The notes under the pieces are model-generated. The model was given only the letters and a program-made list of their open reading frames with translations. It made no database searches and had not been told where the DNA came from. From Calothrix anomala FACHB-343 (GTDB lineage Bacteria; Cyanobacteriota; Cyanobacteriia; Cyanobacteriales; Nostocaceae), in the NCBI RefSeq assembly GCF_014696435.1, contig NZ_JACJQG010000009.1:1-64000 (forward strand): DNA of 64,000 nt, read 5' to 3'. A program made the translations under genes and the position numbers. Shown here one piece after another: positions 53,327 to 62,660 of the stretch. Every line of letters starts with the position of its first letter. The stretch's first letter is position 1.

Positions 53327-53328
53327 AA

Positions 53329-53441
53329 GCTTTCCCTTGCTAATCCCAGGGGGAAAGGCTAGCAGTCCCTGCTAGCAGCGCTCGAAACAAGCCGCTTTAA
53401 ATTTAAGCGCGGCTTCCCCAAAAAACAAACCGTTGTCGTTC
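53329..53441. terminator. Hairpins between ycf46 and ycf35
   Basis: AGCTTTCCCT against AGGGGGAAAGGCT (53329-53361), GCTAGCAGTCCCTGCTAGC (53360-53378) and a CCGCTTTAAATTTAAGCGCGG stem region (about 53390-53411) form three stem-loops in this spacer. They may terminate or stabilise the ycf46 transcript. Confidence 0.5.
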
Positions 53442-53472
53442 TTTCTCAATCTTCTCTTTGGAGGAAACCCAA

Positions 53473-53823
53473 ATGTCTCACTTTAGCACTCTGCGCACCA
53501 AAATCACCGATGCAGAAATCCTCAAAGCATCCTTGCGTGACCTGGGCATCAGCGTGAAGACTGAAGCTGATGTCCGTGGTTATAATGGTCAGCGCGTACG
53601 TTCTGACATCGTTGCTGTGTTGGAAGGCGAATATGACCTGGGTTGGTCTCGCAACAGTGATGGTTCCTTTGACCTCATTGCTGACCTTTGGGGCGTAGCT
53701 AAAAAGCATAATCAAACTGAGTTGATCAACTCCATCAACCAAAAATATGCAGTTAACAAAACCTTAGCTGAAGTAAAACAGCGCGGTTTACAAAACGCCA
53801 ATGTGAAATTGGTATTGCAATAG
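53473..53823 (+). CDS. ycf35: Ycf35 (DUF1257) family protein
   Basis: 116 residues matching Ycf35/DUF1257: MSHFSTLRTKITDAEILKAS at the N-terminus, GQRVRSDIVAVLEGEYDLGW in the middle and AEVKQRGLQNANVKLVLQ at the end. The family is conserved in cyanobacteria and plastids, with unknown function. The ATG at 53473 with GGAGGA 8-12 nt upstream is clearly right; a TTG five codons earlier would be poor. A strong terminator follows. Its own promoter probably lies in the hairpin-rich spacer. Confidence 0.93.
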   Translation: MSHFSTLRTKITDAEILKASLRDLGISVKTEADVRGYNGQRVRSDIVAVLEGEYDLGWSRNSDGSFDLIADLWGVAKKHNQTELINSINQKYAVNKTLAEVKQRGLQNANVKLVLQ

Positions 53824-53852
53824 TAATTTCTCTGCGCGTTCCCAAAGCTGCA

Positions 53853-53891
53853 CGGGCTAACCAAGTAACTAGCGGTTAGCCCGCTTTTTTT
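53853..53891 (+). terminator. Strong intrinsic terminator of ycf35
   Basis: CGGGCTAACC (53853-53862) and GGTTAGCCCG (53874-53883) form a perfect 10-bp stem followed by CTTTTTTT. Confidence 0.95.
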
Positions 53892-53944
53892 GGGGTTAGT
53901 TAATTAATAGTCTTTTGTCAAACCGTCAACTTTCAGCACGAATT

Positions 53945-53975
53945 CCCCTGACTCATTAAGTACAGGGGATTTTTG
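53945..53975 (+). terminator. Terminator-like hairpin just before a membrane protein gene
   Basis: CCCCTG (53945-53950), loop of 12 nt, CAGGGG (53963-53968) and ATTTTTG. It lies 15 nt before the start codon of the next gene, so it may act as an attenuator. Confidence 0.5.
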
Positions 53976-53990
53976 TATGTTTTTTACAGT

Positions 53991-54389
53991 ATGCAGACAA
54001 AAATTTTCTGGTTTATTGTCGGAATATTGCTCTGGTCAAGCTTTGGTGCTTTAATTGCTGGTTGGGGAGCCATGATAGTCAGCTATACCTGGGTTATCTC
54101 AGTTGCTGCTTATGGGGCTGGAATTGGGGCTATGTCAGGATTTATTATTACCTCGCTGGGGCTATTAATTTCCGCCAGAGTGCGATCGCAAGATACGATA
54201 CTGTGGGTGCTACTTGGCTCTATTGTTGGTGCAACTATTGGATTCATCAGTACAATCGTCTTTGGTGGTTACCCTAAAAGAACTCAAGCTGATTTAAGTT
54301 TTCTGACTTTAGCTCCGACAGGTTTGCTAATAGGCGCAGTTGTCGGAATTATTGTGGCTGTAGGAATCTGGAAATCTCGTCATAGTTAA
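53991..54389 (+). CDS. Hypothetical small membrane protein, four segments
   Basis: 133 residues from the ATG at 53991 (MQTKIFWFIVGILLWSSFGA). Four membrane segments: near 5-25, VISVAAYGAGIGAMSGFIITSLGLLI, TILWVLLGSIVGATIGFISTIVF and LLIGAVVGIIVAVGIW. A TTG six codons upstream is less likely. Rich in Gly and Ala, similar to transporter-type helices, but with no family I can name. It lies just after a terminator-like hairpin and converges on the GNAT gene. Confidence 0.65.
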   Translation: MQTKIFWFIVGILLWSSFGALIAGWGAMIVSYTWVISVAAYGAGIGAMSGFIITSLGLLISARVRSQDTILWVLLGSIVGATIGFISTIVFGGYPKRTQADLSFLTLAPTGLLIGAVVGIIVAVGIWKSRHS

Positions 54390-54410
54390 TTAACTGTCCG
54401 CTTGTTTTGT

Positions 54411-55286
54411 TTAACAACGCGCCGAACGTGGTAGCATAAATTTTTCCTTTTCTGCAGCAAATTTACCGCGCACCATTAAAACAGTTTCTTCAATCACACC
54501 GGGAAATGCTTGCACATTTTCCGTATTGAGAAGTTCGGGACTAAAGTAAATTACTACCTCTTCAATGAATTGAGGTATTCTCACTAGGATTTCTGACAAC
54601 GGATGTATATTTGTGCTGACTATATCAAACAGATGCAATCGAGTATCTTCTATTTCCATACAGGCGATCGCATCTAAATCTGCTGCATAATATAAAGGAC
54701 GGCTTCCTTCATTCACAAAGAACACGGCTTTTTCCTGGACTACCCCGACTACATTAGAGACTGGTACTCGTGTTTCTAACAGTCTGTGCAGTAATCTTAA
54801 ATCTTTGTCAGTTGTCAAATCTAGTTGTCTCCAGCCATCTGTGCTACCTGTAGAATTACATTGAACTTTGAAGATATGTTCTGCGACGACACGAAAGCCA
54901 AAAGGTAGATAAAATTCTGGCTGCGATGTGGACAATACAAGAGTTTCATAAAGCTTGTCGCAATATTCCAGCACTTCATTCATGACAGCGCGGTAATAAC
55001 CTTTTCTGCGAAACTCTGGACGGGTAGCGACTGCATGAATTCCGCCCACAGTGACTCTTTTTCCCATGATGTAGAAGGGAATTTCGACTACTCCCACATG
55101 GCTAATCGCTATACCTTCATGAAAATAAATAAAAGGAGTGGAAGCAGCTTCCCAAGATGCACCTAGCTTTCGTCCACATTCAGCTAAACTACTGAGTCCG
55201 GGAAATGTGATTTCTAACAAGTCAAACAGCTTACCGCTAAGAGAAGGGTCTACTGCAAAGGATTGTTGAAAGCGATCGCAGTTCAT
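54411..55286 (-). CDS. GNAT-family N-acetyltransferase
   Basis: 291 residues. The acetyl-CoA-binding motif A is visible as GIHAVATRPEFRRKGYYRAVMNEVL near residues 82-106 (RRKGYY is the R/QxxGxG/A-like loop), followed by LSTSQPEFYLPFGFRVV. The long C-terminal half (about 150-291) is unusual for minimal GNAT proteins and resembles the Eis-type two-domain arrangement. The substrate, possibly an amine, a small molecule or a protein, is not evident. The start is ATG at 55284-55286. It is monocistronic and divergent from the tpsA gene. Confidence 0.87.
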   Translation of the reverse strand: MNCDRFQQSFAVDPSLSGKLFDLLEITFPGLSSLAECGRKLGASWEAASTPFIYFHEGIAISHVGVVEIPFYIMGKRVTVGGIHAVATRPEFRRKGYYRAVMNEVLEYCDKLYETLVLSTSQPEFYLPFGFRVVAEHIFKVQCNSTGSTDGWRQLDLTTDKDLRLLHRLLETRVPVSNVVGVVQEKAVFFVNEGSRPLYYAADLDAIACMEIEDTRLHLFDIVSTNIHPLSEILVRIPQFIEEVVIYFSPELLNTENVQAFPGVIEETVLMVRGKFAAEKEKFMLPRSARC

Positions 55287-55444
55287 AGTGCTAATTTTAC
55301 TACGGGAATAATAAAATCATAAACCTCGCCACTTCTATGAAGAGATGAGTAAAATATTGGATATTTTTATCCAAAAATATACTTAGTTAAAATCTGGTTT
55401 TGTGTATAAACTAAACCCGCGATTTCTACACGGGCAATAATCCC

Positions 55445-58400
55445 ATGATTTCATTTCTTCGCCAAAATTTAGGGAAATTAAAGCTGCTGATTCTCTTAGC
55501 CGCTAGCTTGGCTACTACTTCAATTAATTCTGTACAGGCGCAAATTGTCCCAGATAATACATTAGGTGCAGAAAGTATAAAACTGACACCAAATACCAAC
55601 ATTCAGGGATTACCGACAACCTTAATTGAAGGTGGTGCTACTAGAGGTGTTAACTTATTTCAGAGTTTCTTACAATTTAATGTTGGTGAAGGACAACGAG
55701 TATATTTTGCTAATCCCACAGGAATTGAAAATATCTTTACTCGCGTCACGGGAAGCGATATCTCTAGAATTTTCGGGACATTGGGCGTAGATGGGAGAGC
55801 AAATTTATATTTTCTCAATCCCAATGGCATAATATTTGGTGCTAACGCGCGTTTAGATGTTCCTGGTTCATTTTTGGCGACGACAGCTAATAGTTTTGTT
55901 TTTGATAATGGGTTGAAATTTAGCGCCAATCATCCTGAAGCAGCGCCGCTACTGACAGTTAATTTACGTCCTGGTTTGCAATTTGCGGCTAATTCATCGG
56001 GGATGATTAGCGATCGCGGAAATTTAAGCGTCGGGCAAGATTTGAGCCTAATTGCTGCTAATCTAGATTTACAAGGTAAGTTACAAGCTAGTCGAGATTT
56101 AACCCTAATTGCTCAAGATACAGTTAAAGTTAGAGATACAGCTAGCAATCCTGTAATTGTTTCCGCAGGCGAAAAGTTAACTCTCCAAAGTAATCAAAGT
56201 ATAGATATATTTGCTTTAAACCACCCTGAAAGTGGTTTATATTCTGGTGCAGATATGGTTTTACGCAGTCCTAACACTATAGCTGGAGATGCTCGCTATT
56301 GGGCTGGGGGGAATTTTCAGATTGAAAAATTAGATGGAACTTTGGGGAATCTGTTTAGCCCTGATGACCCAATTATACATGCTAGTGGCGATGTTAATTT
56401 TCATAGTTACCAAGGCGCTTCTTTGCATATTTTGGCGGGCGGTGCAGTGAATATTGATAGTATTAAAATCATCGGTGCAGATAAAAGTAATCCGGGAAAT
56501 TCAATTGTAGAAAATGTACCTTTATCAATCAGTCTTGCTAATGGGACAAATTCTGTAGCTATTAATGGTGCAAAAGAACCAACATTAGATATTCGCGCGG
56601 GAACTACTGCATTTGCAACTCCCCGCCTGACATCAAATCCGATTACTGGCGTAATTGGCATAGTTAATCCTACTGCCCTAAGTTCAAGTGCAAACATTAC
56701 TATTGGCAGTATTATCAATCTCAATTATGCACCCACTGGTGAAGCAATCAAAGGCAAAATTCTTTTAACAAATCAGTACGCACCTAATGGATTACCGGGT
56801 AATATTACAACAAATTTGATTCAAACATTTGGCGATGTCACCGTTGATTCGCGAGGTGACATTAATAGTAACAGTGTTATTGATATTTCTTTTGGATTGG
56901 ATAGCAACAATAATATTCAACTGATTGCTAATAAAAATATTAATGTTGTTGGCAGTTTACTGTCCGATTTAAGCGGTTTAGGTAATGGAAATGGCGGAAA
57001 TATTACTCTTGTTAGTAAAAGTTCTGGCATTGATACAAGATTTGCAGAGATAAGTTCCAAAACACCCAATGGATTAGCTGGGGATGTAATTATAGAATCT
57101 CCAGGAGATATTTATCTAGGTGATATAGAAGCCTCTAGTAATTTTGATACTGTTGACAGTAGTTATCCTGGCAAAATAGTGAGTAGTATCAATATCAAAT
57201 CTAGCAATGGTTCTGTATATCTAAATAACTCTCATTTAGATACTACCAATACTGGTAGCGGCTATGCAGGAAATATAAATCTTACTGCTTTACAAGAATT
57301 AAAAATTGAGAATAATACTAATATTTCTAGTCTTGGTAATAACGGTCAAATTTCTCTGGGTAAATCCAGTTATGCTAATTTATCTCCACAAATCTTGAAT
57401 ATTTTTGATTCCCACTTAAATAGTGATAATCCTGGCGAACAAGGTAGTGCTGGCAATATTAGAATTACATCTGTGAACGACATATCTATTGCTAATAGTA
57501 ATATCTATAGTAATGCTTCTATTGATGCCAGTAAAACTAATGCGGGTAATATTTATCTGGAATCTTTAGGTTCAATTTCTTTGACTAATAGTCAAATTGT
57601 TAGTGATGTTACGGACGGTACAGGTAATGCTGGAAATCTCAGGCTAGATTCTGGTGGAATATCATTGCTAGGAACTATGCTGAAAACAGATAATAACGGA
57701 CTAGGAAATGGGGGAAGTATAGAAATTAATGCCAGCAAACAGGATATTTTGCTAAAAAACAGTCAAATTAATAGCGAAAGTAATAACTTAGATAATAATA
57801 GTTCTGATACTTATCTTTTCCCTGGTTATATTCAGATTACGGCTAGTCAAGGTTCGGTAATTGTAGAAAAATCTAGATTAAATACAACAAATAATGTGGG
57901 TGGGTATGCTGGCGGTATATTTATTAATGCCTTAAATGAAATTATTTCCAATCAAAATTCTGGTAAAAATGGCAATGAACCCCTGGGAATTATCAGTAAT
58001 GGAAACTCCGGTAATATTTTGATTGGATATTCCCCTGATGGTCAATCTTTCAGCCCAAAAAAAGTAACTATTAACAGCAGTTTCTTAACTAGTAGCAACT
58101 TGGTAACAGGTAATAATACCGAAAATATTCTGACTAAAAATGCGGGTAATATAACAGTGCAATCTTTAGGAGAGATATCTTTAACTAGCAGTAATTTAGA
58201 AACTACAACTTATGGTTCTGGTGCGGGAGGAAGTATTAGCGTAACAGGTAATTCACTATCTTTGAGTAATAGGAGTTCTCTTTTAGCTAATACGCTAGGA
58301 ACTGGTAAAGCTGGAAGCGTAACTGTCAAGACAACGGGTGGAACAGTCTCACTTTCAGAAAGTAGTATGAATACTGGTAGTGACGATTTAATTGGGAAAG

Positions 58401-60322
58401 TTACACAAAATGAACCATATAAAGAAGGACAGGGTGGCGGCGGCGATATTACTATTAATACTGGGGCTTTATTTGTAACAAAAAACTCTATTTTAAATGC
58501 TAATACTTTTGGAGCAGAGAACAGTGGTAATCTCTATATTACAGCAGATAAAACTGTATCTTTTGCTGATAGTTCTATTGTTAATGCTAGTACATCGCTC
58601 CAAGGTAATGCTGGAGATATTAATATTAAAGCTCAGGAAATTTATTTTAGTAATGAATCTTTAATTCAAGCAGAAACTTTTGGCAGTGGTAAGGCTGGTA
58701 ATATTGATATTACTGCTGAATTAATATCTTTAAATCAGTCATCAAGATTTGATGCTCAAACCTTTGGTAGTGGTAAAGCTGGTAATGTAAATATCAAAAC
58801 TCAGTCACTTTCTTTAACAGAGGGATCGAGAATTAATGGTAATACTTCTAGTAGTGGTAATGGGGGAAATATTACTATTAATCCCCTGAATTTACAGCAA
58901 CAATATACTGCGGCTGTGACTTTATCTGGTGCATCATTGGTGAATGGATTTTCTAGTGGATTTTTTGTGAATACGGAAAGCGAATTAGCAGATGCTGGCA
59001 CTGGTGGCAATATTACTATTAATACTGGTAATTTAACTATTAAAAATGGTGCAGTTTTAAGCGCACCTTCTAAAAGTAGCGGTAGCGGTGGGAATATCGA
59101 GATTAATGTCAATAATCTGGAAATTACAGGTGGCGGACAAATTCTCACAAATGCTTATAGTAGCGGACAAGCTGGTGGTATTAAAATTAATGCTACTAAT
59201 AATGTGGCGATCGCAGGTCAGGATTTAAGCTACAATCAACGACTGGAAGCACTAACAGAGAATTTTGATGTAATTAAAAATACATACGGTTTTACATCCA
59301 CGACAAGCGATCGCGAAATTGTTGGTATATTTGGCCCTATCAATCAATATAGCGGTCTATTCGCCAACACAGAAGGCAATTCTACAGGTAATGGCGGTAC
59401 AATTAACATCGACCCGATTCAAGTCACCCTCAAAGACGAAGCGAAAATTACAGTCGATAGTCAGGGTACAGGTGTCGCAGGTAGTATTCGCATTACAGCC
59501 AATCGTCTGACATTGGATAACCTTGCAGGTATTAGTGCTGACACCGATAGCGGTCAAGGTGGTAGTATTACACTGAATGTGCAAGATTTACTGCTATTGC
59601 GGCGTCATAGTACAATCTCTACCACCGCAGGAAAACAAGGTGCGGGTGGTGATGGTGGTGCGATCGCAATTAACCTAAATACAAGTAATGGCTTTATTGT
59701 CTCGCCAGCTGCTGAAAATAATGATATCTCAGCTAATGCCTTTTCTGGTAGCGGTGGTGCTATTGAAATCAACGCCAAAGGCGTAATCGGTTTAGCAACC
59801 TTAACCAGGGTGGAATTAGAACAGAAATTAGGTACAACCAACCCTGAAAAACTTGACCCCCAATTGCTACAAACTAATGATATTACGGCAATTTCGCAAA
59901 CAGATCCCCAATTAAATGGTGTAGTCAGTATTAATTCTCCAGAGATTGACCCCAGTAACAGTATTATCTCACTCCCCACAAATGCAACAGACCCCTCACA
60001 GCAAATCGCCCAAAGTTGTGGAGTGGGAAATCAAAAACTAGCGAGTACATTTACTGATGCTGGGCGTGGTGGATTACCGCCTAAGCCTGATGAATTTCTC
60101 AGTAGTGATACGCTGTGGGAGGATGTTCGTCTGCGTGCTAATTCTCCGCAGCAACCAATGTCTACCCAAACAACAAACCCCACACATCATCAGGAAAAGC
60201 CAGTATTAAATATGCCTGCGACTGGTTGGGTATTCAACAACAAAGGCGAAGTTACCCTCATTTCTCAAACACCCCAATCTTCTACTGTTGGATTCAATTC
60301 CTCTAGCTGTACAGCTAAGTAG
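55445..60322 (+). CDS. Two-partner-secretion exoprotein (TpsA, filamentous hemagglutinin-like)
   Basis: 1,625 residues. After a signal peptide (LLILLAASLATTSINSVQAQ) comes the TPS domain (about 33-260) with the family motifs NPTGIENIFTRV, LYFLNPNGIIFG and LDVPGSFLATTANSF. The rest (260-1500) is a long beta-helix of repeated GNAGDI/GKAGNI-type coils rich in Asn, Ser and Gly, and the end (1500-1625) is disordered and Pro/Gln-rich. It should be exported across the outer membrane and stay on the surface or be released, where such proteins act in adhesion or contact with other cells. The cognate transporter gene follows 488 nt later, so the pair is probably co-expressed. Confidence 0.92.
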   Translation: MISFLRQNLGKLKLLILLAASLATTSINSVQAQIVPDNTLGAESIKLTPNTNIQGLPTTLIEGGATRGVNLFQSFLQFNVGEGQRVYFANPTGIENIFTRVTGSDISRIFGTLGVDGRANLYFLNPNGIIFGANARLDVPGSFLATTANSFVFDNGLKFSANHPEAAPLLTVNLRPGLQFAANSSGMISDRGNLSVGQDLSLIAANLDLQGKLQASRDLTLIAQDTVKVRDTASNPVIVSAGEKLTLQSNQSIDIFALNHPESGLYSGADMVLRSPNTIAGDARYWAGGNFQIEKLDGTLGNLFSPDDPIIHASGDVNFHSYQGASLHILAGGAVNIDSIKIIGADKSNPGNSIVENVPLSISLANGTNSVAINGAKEPTLDIRAGTTAFATPRLTSNPITGVIGIVNPTALSSSANITIGSIINLNYAPTGEAIKGKILLTNQYAPNGLPGNITTNLIQTFGDVTVDSRGDINSNSVIDISFGLDSNNNIQLIANKNINVVGSLLSDLSGLGNGNGGNITLVSKSSGIDTRFAEISSKTPNGLAGDVIIESPGDIYLGDIEASSNFDTVDSSYPGKIVSSINIKSSNGSVYLNNSHLDTTNTGSGYAGNINLTALQELKIENNTNISSLGNNGQISLGKSSYANLSPQILNIFDSHLNSDNPGEQGSAGNIRITSVNDISIANSNIYSNASIDASKTNAGNIYLESLGSISLTNSQIVSDVTDGTGNAGNLRLDSGGISLLGTMLKTDNNGLGNGGSIEINASKQDILLKNSQINSESNNLDNNSSDTYLFPGYIQITASQGSVIVEKSRLNTTNNVGGYAGGIFINALNEIISNQNSGKNGNEPLGIISNGNSGNILIGYSPDGQSFSPKKVTINSSFLTSSNLVTGNNTENILTKNAGNITVQSLGEISLTSSNLETTTYGSGAGGSISVTGNSLSLSNRSSLLANTLGTGKAGSVTVKTTGGTVSLSESSMNTGSDDLIGKVTQNEPYKEGQGGGGDITINTGALFVTKNSILNANTFGAENSGNLYITADKTVSFADSSIVNASTSLQGNAGDINIKAQEIYFSNESLIQAETFGSGKAGNIDITAELISLNQSSRFDAQTFGSGKAGNVNIKTQSLSLTEGSRINGNTSSSGNGGNITINPLNLQQQYTAAVTLSGASLVNGFSSGFFVNTESELADAGTGGNITINTGNLTIKNGAVLSAPSKSSGSGGNIEINVNNLEITGGGQILTNAYSSGQAGGIKINATNNVAIAGQDLSYNQRLEALTENFDVIKNTYGFTSTTSDREIVGIFGPINQYSGLFANTEGNSTGNGGTINIDPIQVTLKDEAKITVDSQGTGVAGSIRITANRLTLDNLAGISADTDSGQGGSITLNVQDLLLLRRHSTISTTAGKQGAGGDGGAIAINLNTSNGFIVSPAAENNDISANAFSGSGGAIEINAKGVIGLATLTRVELEQKLGTTNPEKLDPQLLQTNDITAISQTDPQLNGVVSINSPEIDPSNSIISLPTNATDPSQQIAQSCGVGNQKLASTFTDAGRGGLPPKPDEFLSSDTLWEDVRLRANSPQQPMSTQTTNPTHHQEKPVLNMPATGWVFNNKGEVTLISQTPQSSTVGFNSSSCTAK

Positions 60323-60519
60323 AAGTCAAAATTTACGCAAAATTTCCTCAGACTTCTCTCTGTGTACCCTGTGTTCTCTGTGGTTTTTGTAAACATTTAT
60401 GAATTGACCAAGTGCTACTTGTAGCCGTTTTAACTTTCATCGCATACAACTTTTGTATAGTCGCTTACTTATATCGCAATTAGGTTCATACCAATTCCAG
60501 AAAAAAATAAGACAGATGC

Positions 60520-60598
60520 GTAGGTTGGGTTGAACGAAGTGAAACCCAACATATACAAGGCTTTGGGGTGTTGGGTTTCGTTCCTCAACCCAACCTAC
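60520..60598. repeat. GTAGGTTGGGTTGA palindromic repeat
   Basis: GTAGGTTGGGTTGAACGAAG on the left and CTCAACCCAACCTAC on the right form a large hairpin. The core matches the interior of MITE family 4 (22514-22649 and 47285-47420), but the outer ends differ (ATACCA / TGGTAT), so it may be a chimeric or degraded copy. The rest of 60323-60810 shows no gene. Confidence 0.75.
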
Positions 60599-60810
60599 AT
60601 TCACATCATATTTTTTGTGAAATGGTATCAGTAAGGATTACAACCTTTCATCGAAATCAGTTTTTTAAGGAACCGCCAAGACGCCAAGGATAAAGAGAGA
60701 AGAATTAGAAGGAAGAAAAGGCAAAGCAATGCCTAACTGAATTGTATTTAGTTGAAATACGCATAATATCTGAAAAACCTGAATCTTCTCAATTGAGAAG
60801 CACTATATAT

Positions 60811-62613
60811 ATGTATGCATCACAAAAAAAACACATTAAAAATCACAGCAATTGGCTGATATTTATATTCTTACTCTTTAATTTTTTTATTCCTAAATCG
60901 TTGGCACAGACTCCTAGTAATCCACCGATACAAGATATTAATCGTCAAATTGAACAACCGACTACACCCACTCCTACATTACCCAAACTACCGAAGTTAG
61001 AGGAGTTATTCCCTACTTCACCTATTCCTAATCCGCCGATTGAGGAAAATGTTCCGCCAGATTTAGCGGGAAAAATTCAGGTAACTAAATTTGAGGTAGT
61101 GGGTAGTACTGTTTTTAGTCAAGCAGAATTAGATAAAATTCTCCAGGAATTTATCAATAAACCTATTACTTTTCCCCAACTATTAGAAGCAGCAGATAAA
61201 ATTACCGAACTTTATACTCAAGGTTGTCAACCAGAAAATAAAAATACAGATTTACCCTGTTATGTGAATTCAGGCGCATATATTCCAGCTAACCAAACTT
61301 TTAAAGTTGAGGGTGGTGTAGTTAAAATTCAAGTTTTGGAAGGGAGTTTAGAAACTATTGAAATTCGCGGTACAAATAGGCTAAATCCTGATTATGTGAG
61401 AAGTCGCCTTGCTTTAGCTACAGGTAAGCCTTTGAATTTAAAAAAGTTAATGCAAGCTTTGCAACTTTTACAATTAGATCCATTAATCAAAAATATCTCG
61501 GCAGAATTAGGTAATGGTGTCAATCCAGGTGCAAGTATTTTATCTGTGCAAGTTGCGGAAGCTAAAACATTTACAGTGCAAATTAGTTTAGATAATAAAC
61601 GCACTCCAGGTATTGGTAGTTTAGAACGACAAATTCAACTAAATCAAGCAAATTTGTTGGGTTTGGGTGATGGCTTAAGTGTGGGTTATACAAATACTGA
61701 TGGTAGTAATAGTGTAGATGTCAGCTATAGATTACCCGTTAATCCTCGCAATGGAACTGTGCAATTTAACTATAGTTATGCAGCGAGTAATGTAATTGAA
61801 AAACCTTTCAATGTTTTAGATATTGAAGGAACTTCTCAAGAATATGGGATTAGTTTTCGCCAACCATTAGTGGAAACGCCGACGACAGAATTTGCAGTTG
61901 GCGTAAGTGCGAGTCATCGAGATAGTGATGTTGGTTTTTTGCAAGCACAAATAGGCGAAAGACTTCCGTTTCCTTCTCCTGGTGCGAGTGCAGATGGAAC
62001 TACAAAAGTAACTATTTTGCGATTATTTCAAGAATGGACTCAGCGTAGTAGCCAACAAGTATTAGCAGCGCGATCGCAATTTAGTTTCGGGATAGACGCA
62101 TTAGGTGCGACAATCAATCAAGATGCGCCAGATGGTCAATTTTTTACCTGGCGAGGACAGGCGCAATGGGTAAGGTTATTAGCACCAGAAACTTTATTTT
62201 TATTGCGTACAGATTTACAAATAGCTGATAAGCCTCTCTTAGCTTCTGAACAAATTGGCTTAGGAGCACAAGCAACAGTTAGAGGTTATCGTCAAGACCA
62301 AATATTAGCAGATAATGGCTTTTTAGCAACGGCAGAATTCCGTTATCCAGTATTACGAGTTCCTCAAGTTAATGGTTTATTACAAATTACTCCATTTCTA
62401 GATTTTGGCACAGCTTGGAATATTTCTCAACCGGGGAGAAATAACCTTAATCCCGATACTCTAGCTTCTACAGGAATCGGACTTTTATGGCAACAAAATA
62501 ATTTAACAGCGCGTTTTGATTGGGGTATTCCTTTAGGTATTGATATTTCTAATAAAAATACTTGGCAGGAAAATGGACTCTATTTTTCTGTGGTTTATAC
62601 ACAGGCTTTTTAG
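60811..62613 (+). CDS. TpsB outer-membrane transporter (ShlB/FhaC/HecB family)
   Basis: About 600 residues. A signal peptide (IFIFLLFNFFIPKSLAQ) and a Pro-rich linker precede two POTRA domains. The first is KIQVTKFEVVGSTVFSQAEL to VEGGVVKIQVLEGSLETIEI; the second starts RGTNRLNPDYVRSRLALATG. The C-terminal beta-barrel (about 250-600) contains GYTNTDGSNSVDVSYRLP and the conserved GYRQDQILADNGFLATAEFR segment, and ends in Phe (FSVVYTQAF), as outer-membrane barrels do. It exports the upstream TpsA protein. The ATG at 60811 is preferred to a TTG 23 codons upstream, because it is followed directly by the signal peptide. Confidence 0.92.
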   Translation: MYASQKKHIKNHSNWLIFIFLLFNFFIPKSLAQTPSNPPIQDINRQIEQPTTPTPTLPKLPKLEELFPTSPIPNPPIEENVPPDLAGKIQVTKFEVVGSTVFSQAELDKILQEFINKPITFPQLLEAADKITELYTQGCQPENKNTDLPCYVNSGAYIPANQTFKVEGGVVKIQVLEGSLETIEIRGTNRLNPDYVRSRLALATGKPLNLKKLMQALQLLQLDPLIKNISAELGNGVNPGASILSVQVAEAKTFTVQISLDNKRTPGIGSLERQIQLNQANLLGLGDGLSVGYTNTDGSNSVDVSYRLPVNPRNGTVQFNYSYAASNVIEKPFNVLDIEGTSQEYGISFRQPLVETPTTEFAVGVSASHRDSDVGFLQAQIGERLPFPSPGASADGTTKVTILRLFQEWTQRSSQQVLAARSQFSFGIDALGATINQDAPDGQFFTWRGQAQWVRLLAPETLFLLRTDLQIADKPLLASEQIGLGAQATVRGYRQDQILADNGFLATAEFRYPVLRVPQVNGLLQITPFLDFGTAWNISQPGRNNLNPDTLASTGIGLLWQQNNLTARFDWGIPLGIDISNKNTWQENGLYFSVVYTQAF

Positions 62614-62618
62614 TCAAT

Positions 62619-62655
62619 AGTCAACATTCAACAGTCAACAGTCAACAGTCAACAA
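62619..62655. repeat. AGTCAAC heptamer repeat
   Basis: AGTCAATAGTCAACA followed by three AGTCAAC units. It sits in the 47-bp gap between tpsB and the next gene. Confidence 0.85.
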
Positions 62656-62660
62656 TATTT

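Noticed and set aside
59605-59979. 124-codon and other antisense frames within tpsA
   Set aside because: They are by-products of the repetitive Asn/Gly/Thr codons of the beta-helix; the sense protein is clear.
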